Below the pieces are notes generated by a model. That model ran no database searches. It saw only the letters and a list, made by a program, of their open reading frames with translations, and was not told where the DNA came from. Shown here one piece after another: positions 34,382-44,500 of a stretch of 64,000 bases of DNA. Location of the stretch: contig CATOUR010000054.1 in the NCBI GenBank assembly GCA_951848785.1, positions 16,239,711 to 16,303,710 of the forward strand. The letters are read 5' to 3'. The translations under genes and the position numbers were made by a program. Position 1 is the stretch's first letter. Each line of letters starts with the position of its first letter. The DNA comes from Callosobruchus maculatus. Its lineage: Eukaryota; Arthropoda; Insecta; Coleoptera; Chrysomelidae.

Positions 34382-34992
34382 ATAGTTCGATTTTTCACAT
34401 CATTTTCGTTAGAAATCGTTAAAAAAATGTTCATATTATTTAAAACGGATGACGTTTTTTACACATGTTCTTGGGAGGTCCAACTATGACATGCATCAAT
34501 GTCATCCATTTCCTTTCTCTTCTCCCAGAAGGCGTTCAATAATGTCACCCCCTCTATGGGTTAAAAAATGGTGGTAATAAACAAATGGATGACATTGATG
34601 CATGTCATAGTTGGACCTTCCAAGAACATGTATAAAAAACATCATCAGTTTCAAGCAATAAGAGCAATTTTTAACGATTTCTAACGAAAATAACGTGAAG
34701 AATCGAAACGGATTGACAGTATCTTTTGTGTTATCTACAAACAAACAATTTTCCATCAATTCCCGACCGGTTTTCTCGCGATTATTTTAATTACCTTAAA
34801 AAAATCAGTATGCGCAAACCGCCCATAGATTTCGGATGACGATTTTTTTGAATATTAGTTGGTAGGTCAGTTACTTGATTTTTTCTCATTTTAAACCCCC
34901 CTCTATCTCGGATACCTCCCATTTTGGAGTTATGGTGCAATGACAAAATAGTTTCTAAACTGCTTCTAGAACTCAAATAGCAAGTATCATCC
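34382..34992. mobile_element. Fold-back element between EED and OSCP 3' ends
   Basis: Left arm about 34382-34510 and inverted right arm about 34567-34710 pair with each other ('acatgttcttgggaggtcc' against 'ggaccttccaagaacatgt'). The right side continues to about 34992, ending 'caagtatcatcc', and matches the outer part of the larger copy at 50896-51874, whose left end begins 'ggatgactcc'. So this copy lacks the outer left arm. Short GGATGAC motifs recur in both orientations. No ORF. Confidence 0.75.
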
Positions 34993-35182
34993 AGTTTCTT
35001 GCTGGGCAGAAAAATTACACATCATTGCCTTAACTATAAGAATAGTTTATCAATACAATTTGAGTGGACTTATCCAAGTTATCAGAAACACCAGTATGTT
35101 TGCCGAATAGCAATACAAATTTGCTCAGATGTAGAGGCTCGTTTGTGAGGTAATTATAAAAAAAATAAAAGTCCTGTAAAGG

Positions 35183-35188
35183 CTTTAT
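35183..35188 (-). terminator. ATP synthase OSCP poly(A) signal
   Basis: TTTATT on the + strand (AATAAA on the minus strand), 43 bp after the OSCP stop codon. Confidence 0.6.
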
Positions 35189-35230
35189 TTTAGAACTACT
35201 AAATACAATAACAAATAAAATAATAGGTCT

Positions 35231-37028
35231 TTACACAGCAGCACTAATTATCTCAGTATATCTTTTAATCTTACTAGCCACAGACATATCCACATATCTG
35301 TCTCCAACACTTACAATCATACCACCAATTATGGATGGATCAACCTTAGAAGTTAGATGGATTGTTTCATTAGCCTTCACAAATGACTTTAGTACACCTT
35401 CCAATTTCTTTTTCTGATCAGCATCTAACTCCTTTGCAGTCACTACCTCACAGGTAATCTGAAAAAGATTGAATAGGTTTAGAAACATCCTCTAGTTGTC
35501 TCAGGTTAATAAATAATACTCTGCTAACAAATCTATAAAGCTACATTCATAGAAAAAAAATGATATGCATTAGAATGGCATATGGCCAAACTTCACTGTT
35601 CTAGATTTATATGTTAGTATAACAATTATAATACAATTATTATTATATTGTCTTACATACCTCTTTAGCATTTTTAAAAGTTTGATATAAGTATTAAATA
35701 AAGCAAACCTGGATTTTTGAATACTAGTTGTTAATTGATTAAACATCCCAAAATGGCAATATTTTGATTTGTAGAAAAAGGTTCTTCAGATTTTGGCATA
35801 AAAATACTGCAGAGGTCTTTTCTCACAAAGCCGACATTTCAGTATTTATTTTATGCCTTCTTCAGGGTTATCAAGCACACTAATGTAGAGCAGCCAATAC
35901 AAAAAATCAGGTGTTGACAAATGGTATTTGTTATTGTTTTTAACCATCTTCTAGAATGTTTATTGATTTTTGACACAAAGGGATATGTTATCCTTTGGTG
36001 CTATAAGAGTGTGCTCTATAACCCTGAAGAAGGCATAAAATAAATGCTGAAAGGTCAGCTTTTTGAGAAAAAACTGCAGTATTTTTATCCCACAATCCAA
36101 ACAACCTTTTTCTACAAAATAGTATTAATAAACTGGGATAGGATTGACTTTCTACTGTATATTTTGTTTTAGAAACTATTAATGTTTACCAGTTCTGAAA
36201 CAAATATAAGTGCATTGCTGATTAAAATCACAAAGGGTCCAATGTATCAAAACTTAAGTGAAACAACATATCAGAAGATATTGCAACACAGCTTTATGAT
36301 AAATTGTATGATAATAAAAATTAATTTTAATTCCAAAAATAAACCATAAGGGAACTTTAAAAAGATATGGTATCATTTATGGAGTATTTTACATGGATAT
36401 ACTAAGGGTTGACCATTGATAATTGACTATACAAACAATGCATGTGATATGATACCCTTGATGTGATAATTGAATCTACATAAGATTTATTCAACTAACC
36501 TCTCCTCTATGAGCAGACATGAGAGTCCTGAATGCATTGATCACTCCATCCAATTTCTCCAGTCTACCATTTTCAGCTAACAGCATCAACAGGTTAACAG
36601 ATTCTGGCTTCAATGAAATTTTTTGAGCAGCAGCTTTAAGGGCATCAGCTTTGACATTACGTTTTATAGTTGGATTTTCAATAAAACTCTTTAACTTAGG
36701 GTCACTCCTCATACTAGTCTGGAACTTTATAAGGTCCTTCTCAACATTATCCAGGGTCTTTTGCTTGGTTGCAGCAGAATACAGGGCTGTAGCATATCTT
36801 CCTTCTACACCAAAAAGTTGGATTGGTGGTTTCACCATCTGGTTAGCAATATTGCCGGTGCTGAAGCTGCGCACCTAAAAAAGGATGCATTTTTTCTAGT
36901 ACTCCATAAGCAATGCATGCATTATGTAATAATTACTCAGATGGATATGTGTTAAAGAGCTCTATATTCGCCAACAAAATGTATTCAATACAAACACTTA
37001 CCATCATTGATATCGTTCGGCCTGCCAT
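35231..37028 (-). CDS. ATPsynO: ATP synthase subunit O / OSCP, mitochondrial (complete, 3 exons)
   Basis: Minus-strand exons 37028-37002, 36874-36500 and 35458-35231, all GT-AG and all split in phase 0, give 209 residues, the usual length of insect OSCP. OSCP joins the peripheral stalk to the top of the F1 catalytic head of mitochondrial ATP synthase. Residues 1-30 (MAGRTISMMVRSFSTGN) are Ser/Arg/Met-rich without acidic residues, as in a matrix-targeting peptide. Then come IQLFGVEGRYATALYSAA, a helical N-terminal domain, and LMLLAENGRLEKLDGVI. The C-terminal domain has VVTAKELDADQKKKLEGVL and the diagnostic SIIGGMIVSVGDRYVDMSV. Its 5' end faces an ORF on the other strand 85 bp away. Intron 2 contains an inverted-repeat element (35768-36120). 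It is convergent with EED. Confidence 0.96.
35768..36120. repeat. Inverted-repeat element with hammerhead-like cores in OSCP intron 2
   Basis: Left arm about 35768-35882 and right arm about 36007-36120 are inverted copies of about 115 bp around a 125-bp spacer. Each arm contains 'ccctgaagaaggcata' and 'gaaaggtc/gaaatgtc'. In the right arm CTGAAGA (36024-36030), stem AGGCAT/ATGCT and GAAA (36049-36052) resemble a hammerhead core. The arms are non-coding. Confidence 0.65.
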
Positions 37029-37112
37029 TTCAGCTTTAATTATTTGTAAAATTGGAAAATTTTGGAAAAATGGTAAGGCCGACCTTCCAATGATATAGGA
37101 CCCTATCAGTAA
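37029..37112. promoter_or_regulatory. Probable shared promoter of OSCP and the 37.1-kb ORF
   Basis: Only 84 bp separate the OSCP start codon (minus strand) and the ATG at 37113 (plus strand). No TATA box is evident on either side. The role is inferred from the arrangement only. Confidence 0.35.
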
Positions 37113-37370
37113 ATGTCAAAGTCAACTGTCAAAAGCCAAAAAAACAAAACGTCAAATGGGTCAAATGGGGGGAACACGGGACAGCACAAAAATAACAAAG
37201 GCCAGCAAACGACAGACAAGATTTCATCTAACCGTACCTGTTTTGTGATTTCATCAGGTAGACGAAAACAACATAAATGCAACATCGCACATCTCCCACA
37301 TGATGTCAGTACAATACTTCTGGTAGAGATGGCTGCACAATCACGGCTGCAGCTCATACAGGCACTGTAG
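37113..37370 (+). CDS. Small unrecognised protein divergent from OSCP
   Basis: An 85-codon single-exon frame. Residues 1-38 are Asn/Gly/Lys/Gln-rich and disordered (MSKSTVKSQKNKTSNGSNGG). Residues 42-85 (CFVISSGRRKQHKC, then LPHDVSTILLVEMAAQSRL, ending LQLIQAL) could form amphipathic helices. I do not recognise the family. Support comes from the head-to-head position near a housekeeping promoter and the ordered-looking C-terminal half. Against it, a minus-strand frame of similar length overlaps (37106-37357) and no poly(A) signal is obvious. It may also be a 5' exon of a longer gene. Confidence 0.35.
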   Translation: MSKSTVKSQKNKTSNGSNGGNTGQHKNNKGQQTTDKISSNRTCFVISSGRRKQHKCNIAHLPHDVSTILLVEMAAQSRLQLIQAL

Positions 37371-38640
37371 GCTGCAGAACGTTACAAAATTTTGTAACAA
37401 AACATATTGGAATATGGTAATGTTTATTGTATATACAAATTTTCATTCACCGATCAAGTTCCCGTAAAAAATGTATTATTAAAAAAGTTACAACTCGATA
37501 TTTATTGTGAACCACCATAATTTCATACGAAATGTTTTTGCAGAGAAAAATTAAGAGGCTTTCATGGTCATAGTCATATTCCGATGAACGCCAAGGCGGC
37601 GTCCACGTCCACGTATTTAGAGAAGTTGTGGTTAAGGTTAAATATGTAATTTGTCAGAGGTGTTATCAACAACCTAAAAGCTATTTAAGAACATTACTGA
37701 TTAGATATCTGTTTCCTCAAGACAGCGGCATTGACTACCTATTGCTTAGCTAATTCCAACGCAAGTAAAAACACTTTTTGTAATGGTGTATACCACGCAG
37801 TGATGTTAACACTCCAAACGTACTTTTCCCTATGCCAACTTGAAAATTTCCCTACGTAACTATTTCTGTGTTTTTTATAAATGTTTTGTCGTTTTGTGTA
37901 TGACTTACCAACAACCACAGACACACAGAGCTATGACAAGTGAAGAGTTGTATACTATTTGCTAATAAAATCTGCTAGAAAAATGGCCGTCCCGTGTCTA
38001 GGCACGACCTAGGTCATGGTCTTTATTTCGTTTTGTAAATAGGAGAATACCACCGCCGACCGCCTAGACGGCCATTTTTTTGGCGGACTTATTCTCAAAT
38101 ACATTTTTACGACTGTTGCACAAAAAATGGTGTTGAGGCCTATTGCATTTTTTGCACAACTAGGTTTCTGAATACCATATTATTTTTGGTCTGCTAATAA
38201 TAACAAAGATAATTTATTAAAATCACCGACTATTAAAACAAATAGACACCTTTACTCATTCATGGATTTCAGTTCTTCTCATTGCACACATGAGTCGGGC
38301 CAAACGGGGGCAAAATACGGCGAAATGTCAACAAAATTGACCTTGAGCGACCAAATTCCACAAATGTCATAGGCGTCCCATAGAAAGGGCAATGTGGGTA
38401 GCGAAATTGTAACATTGTTCAAGAAATGTATTTTTGGAGTATTGAATTGTAAAAACTAGAAAGCCTGAGACCACAGTATAATAAGTGTGACAGATTTGAT
38501 AAACAAACCAGTATGAGAAAGTTTATCAGTCATAAATACAGGGAGGTGAGTTATGACAAAAAAAATGCTAGAGTAATATAGGTAATCATTTTTATTCACT
38601 GGGTGCGAGTTGAGGTTGAATTATCAATTACTTTGCAGTA
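37371..38640. other. Intergenic
   Basis: An 18-bp perfect palindrome GTTACAAAATTTTGTAAC lies at 37381-37398. At about 37797-37809 'cagtgatgttaac' matches (inverted) 'gttaacatcactg' at 46153-46165, with similar 'ttccctacg' sequence beside both, so the two places share a short repeat family. No gene recognised. Confidence 0.4.
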
Positions 38641-38818
38641 AAAGAGAGAGAGATAGCGAGAGATACCGTGCGAAACAGACACACGACAGAGATAGCGAGA
38701 GATTCCTAGAGAGAGGGGACAAAGATACACAGAGTGAGAGAAAGGTATAAAGAGAAACAGATTGAGAAAGTCACACAGCGAGACAGAGCCAATGAGAGAG
38801 AGAAAAGAGAAGAAAGAG

Positions 38819-38866
<48 letters not shown>

Positions 38867-39395
38867 TGAAGAGAGGGGGGTCAGAAGAGAGAGAGGAGTG
38901 AGAGAGTTGTGAGGGAGAGACGGAGGGAGGAGGGAGAGACAGACAGATAGGAGAGAGAGAGGAAGGAGAGAAGAGAGAGTAGAGAAGAGAGAGAGAGAGA
39001 GAGAGAGATAATGAAGAGAGGGGGGTCAGAAGAGAGAGAGGAGTGAGAGAGTTGTGAGGGAGAGACGGAGGGAGGAGGGAGAGACAGACAGATAGGAGAG
39101 AGAGAGGAAGGAGAGAAGAGAGAGTAGAGAAGAGAGAGTAGAGAAGAGAGAGGAGAGAAGAGAGAGAGAGAGCAGAGAAGAGAAGGAGGAGAGAAGAGAG
39201 AGAGGAGAGAAGAGGGAGAGAGAGGAGAGAGAGAGAGAGAGAGAAGAGAGAGAGAGAAGAGAGAGAGAGAGGGGAGAGAGACAGAGAGAGAGAGGGGGGG
39301 AGAAAAGAGAGAGGGGGAGAGAAGAGAGAGAGAGAGAGAGAAGGAGAGAGAAGAGAGGGAGAGAAGAGTGAGAGAGGAGACAAGAGAGATAGACA
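38641..39395. repeat. Long GA-rich, almost purely purine tract
   Basis: About 750 bp of GAGA-type sequence on the + strand with few pyrimidines. Inside it a 145-bp block is duplicated: 'ataatgaagagagg' starts at 38863 and again at 39008, followed by the same irregular 'gtcagaag...gtgagg...acagacagatagg' pattern. Long minus-strand Ser/Leu frames here are artefacts of (TC)n. Such tracts can bind GAGA-type factors or form triplex DNA. Confidence 0.9.
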
Positions 39396-42300
39396 GGGAT
39401 TTCATATTTATTAACAATTTTCTCTTACACTTAACAATACAACAACAATAACAAGATGTATTCCAAGATCAACATTAAAAAATATAAGATACAAATTAAA
39501 TATAAATGAGTAACAACACTAATATTAACATATTGAACGACAGGCTTAGATTATTATTGATCCATATGAGACCTTACACAAGCTATTGGACAAGTCAAAG
39601 GGGAAACATTCACAGCTGAGATGTATTAATCTACAGAGTAGACACACATGTTTGATACATAATAAATAATAACATATTTATCTTGTTAGTCCACTATTGT
39701 TTTTTATTTCATCAGCTTCCTATCTTTCTTTCTTCTTGCTGGTAAGGCGAAGTCGTCACTCGACAAATCAGTAATGTAAAATTTCTCCTTCTGAAAAAAA
39801 TTGTATTATTTAATTGCATTTCTCTTTACTCAAGTATATCCAGAAGGGGAGAAATGTGTTAGGCGAACAAAAAGTCTTGGATAATGAATCTACAGACGAC
39901 GTTCTCTACTTGTCCATTCTTCTGAGTAATTAATGTTGGAGCTACCATCGTATTCCAAATTTCTATAGTAACACATTGCCCTAAATAGGTTTTTAATCTA
40001 ATCGTAAAGCAAATTAGTCACTGGATAAAGACTATCTAGTACATTGTATAACTTAAGGATTACCTACACCCACAGAAAGCCCCTTGTTACCAATGTTTTA
40101 TTTGTTTCATAAAGCAGATAACTAAAGTATTTGGGACTCAACCATAAAATTTGGATTTTTTCAAAATTACAAAGACAATGGCAGCACTCTCACCTTTTTT
40201 TACTAGGAGATCCTTCTGCTACTGAAAGAAGTGTCCAATGTACTAGCATTTGAATATGTCTTAAGCACCTTTGCTTTGAGGAAGACTAGAATTGATCCAG
40301 CAGCTCCAGCCTAAAACAAATCAAGTCTTACAGCTTACACATGGAGTATTTAAGGAAAACACGAAACAATATAAAATACACAATAACTACCAACAAAGTA
40401 CATTCATATAGATAAAATTTGCATGCATGGGGTTTTTTTACTCCTGTGTCATCGGTATCCACTGCTCTGGTCACTGCCTTGTAGGCTTTACAAGAGGATA
40501 CAATATTTTTTAATCCTTGCTTGCTTCTACTTCACATTTCAAATGTTTCCCACTGAACATTTTCTAATAACACGTTTCACCCCAATGTATTTATATTATT
40601 TAAATGTACCCTGACCATGCACTGTAATCTTGACAAAAAATCAACCAATTATAATCAATAAATCAATCAATTAATGTCTAACTCAAATTGTTCCCAGGGT
40701 TTCAGGTGATCTTCAAAAATGGAAGTGCATTGAAAGATTTAGTATTGCTAAAGGTTATTTATCTATTGGTTTGAGGTTACAGTATCTGTGGGAGTTGTAA
40801 TATGACCAGAATGTTTCAAATACAGGGAAGTTTCATTAACTCACCTTGTTATAGCCTTCCAAATATTCTGACACAGCCACTTGCATCTGATCTATTATCA
40901 TGTTCTGCTAACGAATTGCTGAAACATAAATAAATACATATATCATTATTTGGAAAATGGGCCTTAGGACACAATGGAAGCATAGACATAGGTTTTTTAA
41001 GGAGAAAGGATCTATGTATATAATTAATATATTATTGAAAAAGTTACCATTATGATTAACAAATCAATAAACTTGGGAGCCAGATGATTTGCTTCCTTTT
41101 AGGATTTTGAAAGAAGATGTCTGATTTCAATTTTTTTTATGGTTACGCATGGTTTTCAGTAATATGCTGAAGGATTTACTATTGCGGAGGCTATTCCAAT
41201 TCTTTATTATTTATTAATTAGTGTTTATTAGTAAGTTTGCTTGAAGACAATCTCAGACAGTTATTGGTCTGTTAGTTTCAGCTTACAGTATTGCTGGAAG
41301 CCATACATGATCTATCACCTAATATAACAAAACATGCTAATATAGGGTGGTGTTAAGAGCTCACCTTTTTTTGAGACTACCTTCTGTTGCAGTCGCTGTA
41401 CTTGCATCTTTAGATCCATCGTCACAAATTTCTGCTGTCCAGGGCTGAAACATAAACCAAGTTTCCATTAATTAAAAAGTTGGGTTAAGCAGCAATTAAA
41501 AATAGATACAAGGAACTAGCAAGTTTTTTTAAACAAGGAAGGTTGTAACTGGTGATATATGCATACATAAATGCTTTAAAGACATACTTTGAGCAGAGGA
41601 CATACTTTATATATCAGCCACAGATAAGCATCATCGTTAACATCCATGTATCGTCCAAAACTACCTTAATCAATTAAAAAAATTAATTTTCAAACTAACG
41701 AAAAGAATATTTTAAAACAAAAAATCATTCCATAGAGGTTATTTTTGCCTATACTCTCACTAATTGAATGCTTTAATTGAAATACTTTTTATGTTAGCCT
41801 GTTGTTTACAATTAACTTTTTTATATTAAATCTAAGATCCTTCAATTAGTTACATCATAATTATGTATTGTCAGTCTGTATACCACTCACCTTCCAGGGT
41901 AGATACATGAAGATAGAGCACCCTTTTTCAACACTTTCTCTTATCTGTCCTTGTGATGAATAGTCGGCCATGGATGAATGCATCAGAGCCCAAACTGCCT
42001 GGAGCACAATCCTGTGTCTTTGGGCAATGCAGTATTCTCCAAACATAGGCATTGTAACCAAATATTTCTGATGCCACTATTAGTGGATAGCCTGGAAACA
42101 AGTAGCAGCATATACTAAACCAATTAACAAACGAAAACGAAGAATGTTGTTTTCTCAATTTGAAAACATCAGTGGTTGAAGTAGCTTAGGAAGTAGCTAA
42201 CTAAGGGCTATTTTTCACTGTATTCTGATACTATTTGACAAGATTTCTTAACAATCATCAAAAATATAGAAATATACACACAAAATACAAAAATAATGAG

Positions 42301-42868
42301 GTAAAAATGTTTACCAAGAGAAACAAAGTTTAGGAAAGGTTTTCACCAAAGACTACTAAAAAATATAGACCTATCTATTTTGCTTTCCGTGTCGTACAAC
42401 ATCCAGAGGAGATTTTCCGACGTTTCAAACATCACTTACCCGACAGAAAATCTGCGAAATTTGAGCCGCCTGCCAATCGCGGCCAACGTTGCGGCCAAGG
42501 CCAAGCTTCCACTTGTAATAACATGTCAGTAGTGGAGGTATCACGTACATATTGATTAACAAACTATTTAAATATACATATACTAGCTCCTGAAATGCAG
42601 AAATAATATATATACCCGTTTCTTAATTTGATTTACTAGCAAAAAGCGAACTTTGTGAGGAATCTGTGGACTTAATACAAGCTCAACGTGGCAACCGCGC
42701 GAAGTGATTTATAGTACGCCTCGTACACGTGTCATACACCTTTTCATTCATCCCGAAGGCGACCATTTTGCGCGCCTTGCATTTTTCGTAAAACGTCAAA
42801 TAAGCGTCTTCAGTTTTTTGAACTTGTTCTTGTGTGGTAGTGAGTATTTTTTGATTTTGTGAGCAACA

Positions 42869-42939
42869 ATGGTTCGGCAATGTTATGTGTGCAAAGTTTA
42901 TGATTATAAGGAAGAAGCGAAGCATCTCTCCTTTCATAG
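42869..42939 (+). CDS. THAP-domain first exon, opposite strand, inside the transposon
   Basis: ATG at 42869 opens MVRQCYVCKVYDYKEEAKHL, ending SFH plus AG, followed by GTAAGT. This is the N-terminal half of a THAP zinc finger (C-x2-C, then F-H), as in THAP1 and P-element transposases. It is 71 nt and ends in phase 2, exactly like exon 1 of the minus-strand THAP gene (45467-45397), and the two peptides align without gaps (M--QCY-CK---YK...FHR). No + strand second exon (W ... CSxHF) was found before 64 kb. It may be a transposase remnant or a captured or duplicated host exon. Confidence 0.7.
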
Positions 42940-43377
42940 GTAAGTTTTAGGTTATGTTTACATTTCGATTCGGTGATTCAGATTCAGTGGCGTGGCTCGA
43001 CTTCAGATTCAGAATTTCAGAACTCGCCAGATCAACAAGTATGGAGACCACAGTATGCTGGCAGTAACTTTTTATATATAATTCGGCAAACGTATCCGTA
43101 ATCCGTACCTTTCACCAAATATTTCTGCCTTATTATTATTTTTTTATTATTTTGCTATTTGTACAGTATGTGAGAGTAAAACTTATCAGCATTTATACTG
43201 CAGTTGATACCTAATAGATATTCTGCCCTGCTTACATGAATTAAAGAGAGCACATTGTCTAAAATCTTACTTATTGTCTACTGTACTGTAGAAGTTAAAA
43301 TACTATACCTTTTTCAGCAGAAGTTTCAAAAGAATCAAATTACGTTTGTGAAGTGTCATTGTAGTTTCAAACTGTAA

Positions 43378-43737
43378 AAGGGCTGATACACGTACGAGCA
43401 AGTACGCGTACTTATGGCTCGACGACCTTTTTCGCCTGTGTGTCACCGTAAGTACGCGTACTTTAAAACCGTCGCGCAAACCGCCGGCGAGCCAACCGGT
43501 TTGAAATGTTGCCCGAAGCTGGTCTCAGCTCGTACTGCGAGCCGCGAGCCACCACTTTGTTTTGGCAGGCCATCGATGCGCAACGCTTGTTGTGTTTGGC
43601 GTTTGTTAAAAGTTTTGTTTATTTAGGAAAATTATCAAAATGAGTGATTTCAGCTTCACGTGTGTCACCTCGTCGAGCCGAGTAAGTTCGCGAACTTAAA
43701 AACCGCGTACTTAAAGTTCGTACGTGTATCACCCCTT
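43378..43737. mobile_element. PIF/Harbinger-like MITE
   Basis: Ends AAGGGCTGATACACGTACGA and, inverted, AAGGGGTGATACACGTACGA are flanked by TAA at 43375-43377 and 43738-43740. 360 bp. 'tacgcgtactt' repeats lie near the ends. Much richer in CpG than the surroundings. Non-coding. Confidence 0.85.
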
Positions 43738-43754
43738 TAAGTTGTAGGTAATTA

Positions 43755-44500
43755 CAGTACACTCCGCTTATAGCGGACACTCTAGGGAACCTTATTTGAG
43801 TCTGTTATAACCGATATCCCTTATATAAGTAAGTAAACAAAAAAAAGAGTTTCTAAAAAACTTTTAATAACTGAAATACATGGCCATATAAACTGTGAAA
43901 AGTTTAAAACGGACATAGCAGTAAGTATAGATTCTGAAAAATATATAAACAAAACTCAAAAATTTGTCACAAAAATTCGTACAATGTATGTACGCCCTAA
44001 ATTAAAAACTACATAAAATACTCAGTAATTGTTGTTTGCCTTTTTGCAACTGGTTTTTCACGGTCTAAAAAGTTATAAACTTGTAACCCGACATTATAAA
44101 TATTATCAGAAACACTTTCGAGCTACTCTAAATATCGAAGCGTAAGTTTCATTGTTCGAGATGCCTCACTGCAATCTGGAATCGCTTTTGGGTTCCGAAT
44201 CACTTCCATACCACTGTTTTGTTTATCCTGATTCTGATGTAGAACTTCGCTAACGATTTTCATGTCAGAAGGAGTCTGATGTCACCCCACAACAAATCAT
44301 CTTCGAGTCCGTTATATACGGTTATAACCAGTTCACGACGAAAAAATGTATCTGTTATACCCGGAGTGTCTGTTATAGAGAGTCTGTTATAACAGAAAAG
44401 TTTCTATAGGCCACGCATAGGATTTTAAACGGACCACGAGATAAGTCCATTATATCCGGAGGTTTCTTGTAACAGGGTCAGTGATAAGCGGAGTCTACTG
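43755..44500. mobile_element. pogo/Tigger-like non-autonomous element
   Basis: Ends CAGTACACTCCGCTTATAGC and, inverted, CAGTAGACTCCGCTTATCAC are flanked by TA, the pogo/Tigger arrangement. Internal 'gtctgttataac' motifs repeat near both ends. 746 bp, no transposase. It starts 17 bp after the Harbinger MITE. Confidence 0.85.

Noticed and set aside
38706..39417. Minus-strand ORFs of 178-225 codons rich in Ser/Leu
   Set aside because: They are read-outs of the (GA)n tract in two frames; no Met context, splice sites or family likeness.
41891..42158. Alternative minus-strand frame starting MRKQHSSFSF or YPLIVASEIF in the THAP exon 2 region
   Set aside because: The other frame fits the THAP consensus (W, CSxxF) and joins exon 1 in phase. 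This frame matches THAP only after a frameshift.
43414..43626. 70-codon + strand ORF MARRPFSPVCH
   Set aside because: It lies inside the Harbinger MITE; no conserved domain.
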